A stretch of DNA of 64,000 nt, from assembly GCA_023014365.1 (NCBI GenBank), contig JAEBUN010000011.1:930001-994000 (forward strand). The letters are read 5' to 3'. The stretch is from Lepiota brunneoincarnata (lineage: Eukaryota > Basidiomycota > Agaricomycetes > Agaricales > Agaricaceae). The stretch's first letter is position 1; each line of letters begins with the position of its first letter. Made by a program: the position numbers and the translations under genes. Under the pieces are notes generated by a model. It was given only the letters and a program-made list of their open reading frames with translations. It was not told the origin of the DNA and searched no databases. Below, piece after piece: positions 56,638-64,000 of this stretch.

Positions 56638-57335
56638 TGTTATGAACAGTCCAGACCGGGAGGAACAAGAATTATTGTTCGACTTTACAAGATGGGTACA
56701 GGAGACTACAGACCAACTACGGGCACAAGAATACAAAGACGAGGAAGGGGAATATTACACCGCCATGCAGGACTTGGCGAGAGAAGCAGGAATGGAGATA
56801 ACCTTGGAGGATATATTGGAATACCCCGAGGACGAGGAAGATAACCATGGATCAACCGACCCAACCTCCGATACGGATGGAAGCACTGAGAGAATGAAGA
56901 GCGAGAATGGAGAGGACTCCATGGAGATACAATCGGGAGAAGGAGATTATGAGTCAGAGGAAAGCGATGGAACATCGCACAGCAGTAGCGAGAGTACTGA
57001 CTCATTGTAATATAAATAATGCTAGGATGCCATCAGCCAGGATGTGCATCATGGTCAGGACTGCGGACGACCAGTAGAACAGCCAAGTAACCTATAACGA
57101 GTATATAGCACCTCATAGGTATATAAGGCCTGTACAAGTAGAGATTAAAGCCCTAAGCTTTAATCTTGTTAACAGCGGTCGTTTACCTCTCTGCCTTAAC
57201 TTGGCGTCTTCCCTCGTTATCTCATTGAGCGCGATCCACTAAGCTCTATAAGGCCAACCGTCTCGGACACCTTGTAGAGTGATTGAAGGCCGTCTTCAGT
57301 TATCCTCGGATACAGAAGGAGCACGGATCATAACA
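56638..57335 (+). repeat. E4 5' LTR (698 bp)
   Basis: Ends TGTTATGAACAG...GATCATAACA. The TATA-like GTATATAAGG at about 57118-57127 predicts a start near 57156. The LTR also contains a non-LTR-like open frame (56624-57010, acidic DEEGEYYTAMQDL) that is also open in the solo copy at 30382-30750; it is probably not a gene. Confidence 0.95.
57142..57166 (+). other. Inverted repeat at the predicted E4 transcript start
   Basis: AGATTAAAGC, a four- to five-base spacer, then AGCTTTAATCT. The right arm (57156-57166) is the predicted 5' end of the transcript and the self-primer. The left arm has the same sequence as the PBS. The structure is kept in the solo LTR near 30880-30905. Confidence 0.6.
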
Positions 57336-57337
57336 TT

Positions 57338-57348
57338 AGATTAAAGCT
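57338..57348 (+). other. E4 self-priming primer-binding site
   Basis: AGATTAAAGCT starts two bases after the LTR and is the exact reverse complement of AGCTTTAATCT at 57156-57166. There is no TGG-type tRNA site. Same geometry (2-nt spacer, 11-nt match) as E1. Confidence 0.75.
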
Positions 57349-57387
57349 TCCTTTGGACAACCTCCATCGTACACCCCGTGGTATCGG

Positions 57388-57660
57388 TACGCCTTGTCAC
57401 TACCCTTCCACACCGGCAGACGATACGCTTTATCGCTATCCGAGTGCCAACCGTATCTGACGACACGCCTTGTCGCTGTCCGGTGATACACCCCCGTAGA
57501 GCAGGCCACCATACCCTCTGCACCCTTGGTCAGACGCACCGAAAGCGTTGATAGGTCATCCACACCTTTAAGTGTTGATTGGGATAACGCACCCGTAAGC
57601 GTTGTATACAGGTCATCCGCACCTTCAAGCGTCGATTGGGATAACGCACCCGCAAGCGTT
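57388..57660 (+). repeat. Tandem repeats in the E4 leader
   Basis: Three copies of an 18-mer, consensus yACGCyTTrTCrCTryCC (57388, 57424, 57464), are followed by about two copies of a roughly 55-60-bp unit containing GGTCATCC, CACCTT and GATTGGGATAACGCACCC (57554-57655). They lie between the PBS and the gag ATG. Confidence 0.7.
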
Positions 57661-57809
57661 GTTTATTCACCCTCACCTTCACCTTCGACTTCTTCCCTCT
57701 TCACCCTGTCTACAAACTGAAACGACCCCCTTGCCACCGACTACGAAGAATCCAACAGTTCTGACTGGTCGACAACCGACTCCGAACCCGACTTCACACC
57801 CCCTCCACC

Positions 57810-59387
57810 ATGGACCCTAAAAAGAAAACAAAACCTATACCCCTCACTCGTTCACCCTCTGGTTCCGCACCGTACCCTACACAACCTACCGAGAGAGTTC
57901 AACGTCGAACAGAAGACCCAGGATACCCAGCACCCCCAGCATCAGTTCTTCAATCCCTACCTAAACAACCACCACCTGAAAGAACTGCCACCTCTACCCG
58001 CTCAAAGCTCGGGGAGCCGATTCATAGAACATCTACCCCATCCTCTGGTCCTCAACCCTCAACAAGTACAAGAACTAGCGACAACACTTCGCAACAGAAA
58101 CCCCCAAGAACATTCTCACCCCTCACATCACCACTTGGATCACCGGTACACTCACCGCCTCGATCCAGTTCCCCTGTACAATCCGAACCATCCGAAGTTA
58201 GCCCCACTACCGGATCTATTCACACTTCCGACGAGGAATCCACAACCTCTGACATTAACAATATGGCCTCCTCCGCAAAAATCAACACACCCCCAACCTT
58301 TAATGGAGAGACCGACTACTTCCGCCTCTGGAAGGATGCAGTACAACTATACATTGATGCAAAGCCAGGAGCCTTTCCCGATGACAAGACCAAGATACAA
58401 TTCGCCCTTTCATACATGTCCACCGGCCCCGCCGCAACATGGAGAGGAGCATTCTTGGAATCAAACAAAGAACTTGATGGAAGCCAGACCCTTCCGACAT
58501 GGAAGAAATTTCTCGAAGGACTCGATACGTCCTTCGCCCCAAACAATGTCCCCGCTGATGCAATGGACAGAATCCGCCACCTCAAACAGAATGGACGATA
58601 TATCGATGATTACATATCCCAGTTCCAGATACTTGCCTATCAGGCCGACCTTGGAGATGGAGTGGCGGCGGTCAACTATTTCAAGAACGGGCTGGATCGC
58701 CCCGTCGCAATCAAGACAATTAGCCTCAATCCAGGAAACAAACTCAACGACTGGTTCAAACAAGCTCGAACAGCATATCAAATACTACAAACTCAACACG
58801 ACTATATGCAAACTCGAGGAACTCCCTCGTTTCCAACGACTTCGCGCACTCGCCCATTTAAAGGGAAAAGAAATGCTTTTACGCACCGTGTCCCACTGCC
58901 CTATCAAGCAACAGACCCTAACGCAATGGATATTGACCAACTCGCCGAAGCAGTCTACAACCTCGACTTTGAGGACGAGCCAGATCTACTCGCCAAGGAA
59001 GCTGATGAAGACGAGGAGACCGAAGAAGACAGACTCCACCAGTTGGTACAAGAACGCACCCGCGAAGCCCTCAATGCAATCCTCACGGACGCCCAAAGAA
59101 AGGATCTCAAAGAAAAGAGATGCTTCAACTGCCGCAAGACTGGACACTTCGCCCGTGAATGCCCCACCAAGAAAACAATATATCGCCAATCCGAATTACC
59201 CCGCAACTTGGATGCCAGAAACCGGTCAAATGTGATATCCAGAAGAAGACAAGCAAGCTACAGGAAAAAGAACTCGCTATACAACATACTAGAAGATGCA
59301 ACCGACGAAGAAGTCGAGGACATCTACGAACATTTTGCAAATGAATCCAACCACCCAGATGCCCCTCTGGTTAAGGATTTTGCCTAA
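57810..59387 (+). CDS. E4 gag, intact 525-aa frame
   Basis: MDPKKKTKPIPLTRSPSG starts a basic, Pro/Ser-rich N-terminus. The capsid domain (about residues 165-330) has TPPTFNGETDYFRLWKDAVQ, GPAATWRGAFLES, HLKQNGRYIDDYISQFQILA and VNYFKNGLDRPVAIKTI. The nucleocapsid zinc knuckle CFNCRKTGHFAREC (CX2CX4HX4C) is near residue 440. No stop or frameshift inside. The start is the first ATG in this frame after the leader. The frame ends at TAA 59385-59387, where the pol frame is already open. Confidence 0.93.
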   Translation: MDPKKKTKPIPLTRSPSGSAPYPTQPTERVQRRTEDPGYPAPPASVLQSLPKQPPPERTATSTRSKLGEPIHRTSTPSSGPQPSTSTRTSDNTSQQKPPRTFSPLTSPLGSPVHSPPRSSSPVQSEPSEVSPTTGSIHTSDEESTTSDINNMASSAKINTPPTFNGETDYFRLWKDAVQLYIDAKPGAFPDDKTKIQFALSYMSTGPAATWRGAFLESNKELDGSQTLPTWKKFLEGLDTSFAPNNVPADAMDRIRHLKQNGRYIDDYISQFQILAYQADLGDGVAAVNYFKNGLDRPVAIKTISLNPGNKLNDWFKQARTAYQILQTQHDYMQTRGTPSFPTTSRTRPFKGKRNAFTHRVPLPYQATDPNAMDIDQLAEAVYNLDFEDEPDLLAKEADEDEETEEDRLHQLVQERTREALNAILTDAQRKDLKEKRCFNCRKTGHFARECPTKKTIYRQSELPRNLDARNRSNVISRRRQASYRKKNSLYNILEDATDEEVEDIYEHFANESNHPDAPLVKDFA

Positions 59388-62300
59388 GGAGACTAGCCAC
59401 CACGTCTAGCCCTCCACAAAGACCTCCTTCCCTTTCCTATTCACAAAATGATATTAATGTTGTAAAGTTACAGGAATCGTCAGCACGCGTAATACATCTA
59501 CCCTGTCGAATCCGAAAACACAAGTTCACTAAGGAAGGACCCGAAAGCGTGGAACTACTCGCCCTACTCGACTCAGGAGCAGCAGGAAACTTCATTGACC
59601 CCGGAATGGTCAAACAACATTCATTCAAAACAACACCCCTCGATCGACCCATCGAAGTACGAAATGCCGATGGATCTGTTAATGAAAATGGAACAGCCAC
59701 CCACTACACGACCCTCAACCTAACGGTTAACGGGAAGAATATGGAGATCAAACCAAAAGTAGTCTCCCTCGGAAGCCCAAGACTCATCCTTGGATTCCCT
59801 TGGCTTGCAGAACACAACCCAGACATCGACTGGGATGCCAAACAACTACGCTGGAGAAACGAACGTTGGGACAACACTATATTCCGAGAACTCATCCAAT
59901 CCATGGAACCCGATTGGATCTACAATGACCAACTCAACCACATCTCCACACTAGAGCCCACAAGCTTCGAAGAAATCAACTTCAAAGCCTCCGCATCACA
60001 ATTCCTCGCCGTACAACACGGAGAAAAGAAAAACGACGACCCAAGAAAAGTCGTACCCACGGAATTCCACGAATACCTCCCAGTATTTAGCAAGAAACAA
60101 GCCGAACGATTTCCCCCACAACGACCATGGGATCACAAAATTGAACTCAAGGAATCATTCAAACCAATTGCCATGAAGTCCTACTGACTCTCCCTCAATG
60201 AAGAAAAGGAACTCGACACGTTCCTAGAAGAAAACCTTCAAAAGGGATACATTCGACCATCCAAATCGCCAATGGCGTCACCTTTCTTCTTCGTAGGAAA
60301 GAAAGACGGAAAACTACGCCCCTGTCAAGACTACAGGTACCTCAACGAGCATACTGTCAAAAATGCGTACAACCTCCCCCTCATCTCTCATATTCTCGAC
60401 AAACTCCGAGGATCAAAGTACTTTACCAAACTTGACGTACGAGCAGGATACAACAACATCCGCATACGCAAAGGAGATGAATGGAAAGGAGCCTTCAGGA
60501 CACCCCGAGGATTATTCGAACCCACGGTTATGTTCTTTGGAATGTGTAACTCCCCAGCAACATTCCAAACCATGATGGACTCATTATTTTGAAAACTCAT
60601 CGACAACGGAGGAGTAATCGTTTACATGGACAACATCCTCATTCACGCAAAAACAAAACAAGAACTTCGACGCCTCACAAGAGAAGTACTCAAGATACTC
60701 AAGGACAACGATCTATACCTCAAAACTGAGAAATGCGAATTCAAACGACAACGACTCGAATATCTAGGAGTTATTATCACTCCCGACTCAGTTTCGATGG
60801 ACCCAGCAAAGCTCAAAGGCATCGTTGAATGGCCAACACCAACTACCCCGCGCGATGTATGAAAATTCATAGGATTTTGCAACTTCTATCGAAAATTCAT
60901 ACACCAATACGCCACATGGGCAAAACCTCTCAATGCCCTAATGTCCAAAACCAAGAAATTCGAATGGACAGAAGAATGCCAGAACGCCTTCGATAATCTC
61001 AAGAGAAAGTTCCAAAGCGAACCGGTATTAATGGTCCCTATCGAATGCGACGCATCACTATTTGCATCAGGAGCAGTCCTACTTCAACGCGACAACAATG
61101 GAGTTAAACACCCAGTCGCATACTTCTCGAAAGGATTCTCACCAGCCGAACGCAACTATCATTGCTCCGAACAGGAACTCTTCGCCATTATCCGAGCACT
61201 CAAAGAATGGCGTCACCACATAGAAGGATCATCACACAAGACCATCGTATGGTCAGATCACGACAACCTTCGCCACTGGAGAAAACCTGAAGACCTCAGC
61301 AGAAGACAAGCCCGATGGATTGCCTACATGCAACGATTTGACATCGAAATCCGACATATCCCTGGAAAGAAAAACGGACCAGCAGATGCCCTTTCCAGAC
61401 GACCCGATCATGAACCCAAGACAAGAGACAACAAACAGGTCGTTGCACTCCCCGACAAATTCTTCACCCCAGAACAGCCACAACATATCCATATTATCGA
61501 CGAAAACACTAAAAAGGAAATAAAAGAGCTGTGGAAGAAAAAGAAACAGACCGACATCGCCCAAGAAGATGACTCAGGACACCCACGTGTTCAAGGAAAG
61601 CTATTTATACCACAAGATCTACACCTCAGACGCCGCTTACTGCAAAGAGTACATGACTCACCTACCGCAGGACACCCTGGAATCGCAGAAACAACTAGAA
61701 AACTCCAGGAATACGCCTACTGGCCCAGGATGCGATCATTTGTCAAAAACTATGTCAAAGGATGTGGTACTTGCCAACAATACAAGATCAATCGCCACCC
61801 CTTAAAACCACCGCTTCAACCCATCCCTGGACCCCGTTCTACCCATCCATTCTCGAACATCTCGATGGATCTTATCACAGACCTACCCCCGGATGGACCC
61901 CATGATTCTATACTGGTCGTGGTCGACCAGCTTACGAAGGGGATAATTCTAGAACCTACTGTGAAAACCGCCAACGCGGACAAGATCACTGAAAGTCTTA
62001 TCAAACGGCTATTCTCTAGATTTGGCCTTCCCGAGAAAGTTCTCAGTGATCGCGACCCCAGATTCGCTGCCAAATCCATGAAAGAATTCTACAAACAACT
62101 CGGAATCGAACAAGCACTCTCTACCGCCTACCACCCCCAGACAGACGGACAAACAGAGCGATTCAATCAAGAAATAGAACTCTACCTTGGCATCTATTGC
62201 TCATCGAACCCGAACAGATGGGTAAAGGCACTCCCACTCCTGGAATACGTCCACAACTCGAAAACACATGCCGAACACCAACATACCCCATTTGAACTCC

Positions 62301-63022
62301 TCTATGGATCAAGCCCCAAAGGATTTCCGACCTCCGAGGAGCCAACGAACATTCCAGCAATAGGAGAGAAGTTTAAATACCTTGCCAAGATACGCCAAGA
62401 AGCCCAAGCTGCGCATGAACAAGCCAGACTAAAAATGGCTGCAAGATATAACCGGCCAGATATCAATCTAAAAGTTGGACAGAAGGTTTGGCTCGACAAC
62501 CGCAACCTCCCAATTCAGTACGCCTCAAAGAAACTGGCCCAACGCCGAGAAGGTCCCTTCACCATAACAAGAAAACTCGGACCTGTAACCTACGAACTAA
62601 AATTACCCATCAAATGGAAGATCCACAACAAATTTCATGCGAGCCTCCTAATGCCTGCAGAAGAGAACGACACACATGGGGAATACAACACAGCCCCACC
62701 ACCCGACCTTGTAAATGGAGAAGAAGAATACGAGGTCAAGTCAATACTGCGCCACAGAAAATTCCGGAACAAGTACCAATTCCTAGTCAGATGGAAAGGA
62801 TACCTTCCCACTGAGGATTCCTGGGAGCCAGAAGCAAACCTGGAGAACGCCAAAGAAATCATTGAAGAATATAAAAGGGCCCACAAACTAGACAACCCCA
62901 CCAATGACCCAACCACCCAACACTCGAGCAACCACTCCAGACCTCCCAGAGCCAGACAACGATGGACGCCTTCTCATCCGGGAAAGAATCATATCCCTGG
63001 CGAACCGCGTCGAAGGAAATAG
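59374..63022 (+). pseudogene. E4 pol: PR, RT, RNase H, integrase, chromodomain; three TGA stops
   Basis: The pol frame opens about 13 nt before the gag stop, in a different frame, so expression would need frameshifting. Protease: [41 protein letters not shown] and VIVYMDNILIHAKT, where YMDN replaces the usual YxDD. RNase H: PIECDASLFASGAVLLQ, EQELFAIIRALKEWRHHIEG. Integrase: HDSPTAGHPG...CGTCQQYK, SMDLITDLPP, LSDRDPRF and QTDGQTERFNQEIELYLG. Chromodomain: EEEYEVKSILRHRKFRNKYQ then WKGYLPTEDSWEPEANLENA. TGA codons at 60185-60187, 60590-60592 and 60860-60862 each fall where Arg is expected. No indels noted. Confidence 0.93.
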
Positions 63023-64000
63023 CCAACCTAACCCTGCCACCAATACCGTTGACGACCAACCAGACAGGACCAACAGTCCTTATATCATCCGGCATACCTT
63101 CCTTCCCTCCAACCAACCCGAGATATGATCCATCCTTCTACACGAAGTTCCCTTTCATATTACCGGAACCCGTCTTAAACGCAATCCAGCGATGGTACCC
63201 CTGGTCGACACCTGCTGGAAGACATTTACTGCTCTTCTGTATCACAAGCGCCTCGTCCACGACCGAGCAACAGAATTCGAAAAACTATGCGCCACTATTC
63301 TTTCTAGCGCAACAGAGGAACAGGACCGCAACACCATTTCTGCCATGCTATCAACCGCTCTCACCGAATTCCCGTTCGAGAGTTCGATCCCAAGCCCGAG
63401 CGATGGAAGCGGAAGTCAGGACCGCCCTATCCTACCTATCGGGACCACCACCCAACCTCCCAACCCTCCCATGGTGGATACGAGTAACCAACCATCAAGT
63501 GTTGTACAAGCTATATCTGCTTCTAATGACGCCCCCATCGGGACTACCACCACTCACTTATCCACCACCCGAACTTGCTGCAATTGCTGCCGTCGATTCG
63601 GCCATATCAAAGCAGGATGCCCGCGCTACCAATGTCGATATTGTCGAAAGATTGCCCCAGGCCATTACGAGAAGCACTGCGAAAGAAACCCTTACCAGCA
63701 TCAACCCGCAAGTATGGTACCTGGCCTGTATCACCGCCCACGAGGAATACCAAGCAGAGCTCGATCCCTCACACGCGAAACCACAAACAACAATATTCGA
63801 CATATTGTTGCAAGCACCGAGCAGCACCCCGCTTCAGCCAGACCCCTCCGCACCCGAATTCAAAATGCCCCGTCGTCATTCCGACCACCAATGCCACCAC
63901 CACATCTGCTAGCGGAAGCCACCGACTTCCTGAATCAATCCTTCGGCGCACCCGCCACCATTCACTCCAGAGAACCCATCGTCATCGACCTCACCCAAGA
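62904..64000 (+). pseudogene. E4 ORF3: sense ORF with two zinc knuckles, runs off the window
   Basis: Overlaps the end of pol by about 120 bp in another frame. Starts MTQPPNTRATTPDLPEPDND, then RLLIRERIISLANRVEGN. One TGA at 63126-63128, then open to the window end (alternatively starting at the ATG at 63192, MVPLVDTCWKTFTALLYHKR). Near 63565-63680 come CNCCRRFGHIKAGC (CX2CX4HX4C) and CRYCRKIAPGHYEKHC (CX2CX6HX4C), adjacent to each other. I recall similar twin-knuckle ORFs after pol in other Agaricomycete Gypsy elements. Likely a nucleic-acid-binding accessory protein; role unknown. The overlapping long frame 62962-63912 is read as a shadow. Confidence 0.65.

Larger units (their letters stand above)
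56638..64000 (+). mobile_element. E4: Ty3/Gypsy chromovirus, 3' part beyond the window
   Basis: 5' LTR 56638-57335, self-priming PBS, repeat-rich leader, gag (57810-59387), pol (59374-63022) with a chromodomain, and a third sense ORF running off the window. No frameshift is needed within pol: the only lesions seen are three TGA codons where Arg is expected. The 3' LTR is not in the window. Confidence 0.95.

Noticed and set aside
56624..57010. 128-codon acidic frame in the E4 LTR, also open in the solo LTR (30382-30750)
   Set aside because: It lies wholly inside LTR U3, starts at the LTR end, and two related LTRs staying open is weak evidence; no family features.
60185..60862. TGA read as an amino acid (recoding) in E4 pol
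   Set aside because: The expected residue is Arg, not Trp or Sec, and TGA ends real genes in the window; CGA-to-TGA mutation is simpler.
62962..63912. 316-codon plus-strand open frame after E4 pol
   Set aside because: The zinc-knuckle motifs lie in the neighbouring frame (62904/63192 to the window end), so this one is taken as a shadow.

Overview
The window looks like nuclear DNA of a basidiomycete fungus, most likely an Agaricomycete. The evidence is the short introns (about 45-60 bp, GT/GC...AG), chromodomain Ty3/Gypsy retrotransposons, tnp2-type (CACTA-like, 'Plavaka'-style) transposase genes with their usual Agaricomycete companion genes, and KOW-repeat genes. I see no housekeeping gene, tRNA, rRNA or CRISPR array. 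Almost the whole window is nested transposable-element sequence.

Layout. 1-285: Copia integrase scrap. 286-2182: non-coding, with a three-copy 130-bp tandem repeat. 2183-11283: a decayed tnp2-type DNA transposon with its transposase gene (minus strand) and a companion gene (minus strand), linked by seven copies of a 20-bp palindrome. The transposase gene is split by a well-bounded Tc1/mariner element (3860-5462). 12031-12661: an uncertain minus-strand remnant. 13343-14548: a clean four-exon gene. 15600-26899: an old Gypsy element (here E2), split by Gypsy chromovirus E1 (16022-23874, two 666-bp LTRs, 5-bp target duplication). E2 carries three small membrane-protein ORFs after pol. 26902-41494: Gypsy E3 (minus strand, about 1.3-kb LTRs). 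Its pol-to-LTR interval holds two intron-containing genes in antisense, and one of these is hit by a solo LTR of the E4 family. 41495-43113: remnant of a multi-KOW gene. 44798-45182: solo LTR of the E2 family. 45.3-54.75 kb: a second, diverged tnp2-type region with companion genes. 56034-56637: reversed E1-type LTR, interrupted by Gypsy chromovirus E4 (56638 to beyond the window end).

Most notable signals. (1) The palindrome CTAAGCTTAG (core TAAGCTTA) occurs 27 times in the 14.6 kb of E3, in LTRs, coding DNA and introns, but I found only one core copy elsewhere. One antisense intron is bounded exactly by two copies. (2) E1 and E3 belong to different Gypsy lineages, yet both carry, antisense between pol and the 3' LTR, an intron-containing gene whose product has a GAL4-like CX2CX6C...CX2CX6C cysteine cluster. 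(3) E1 and E4 both show Tf1-like self-priming: the predicted first 11 nt of the transcript are complementary to 11 nt lying 2 nt after the LTR. (4) In-frame stops across unrelated elements are mostly TGA, often where the family has Arg, as expected from C-to-T change in CGA codons.

Limits: family names come from recognising protein motifs by eye. No alignment, profile search or statistical test was run, and splice sites are predictions from reading frames.
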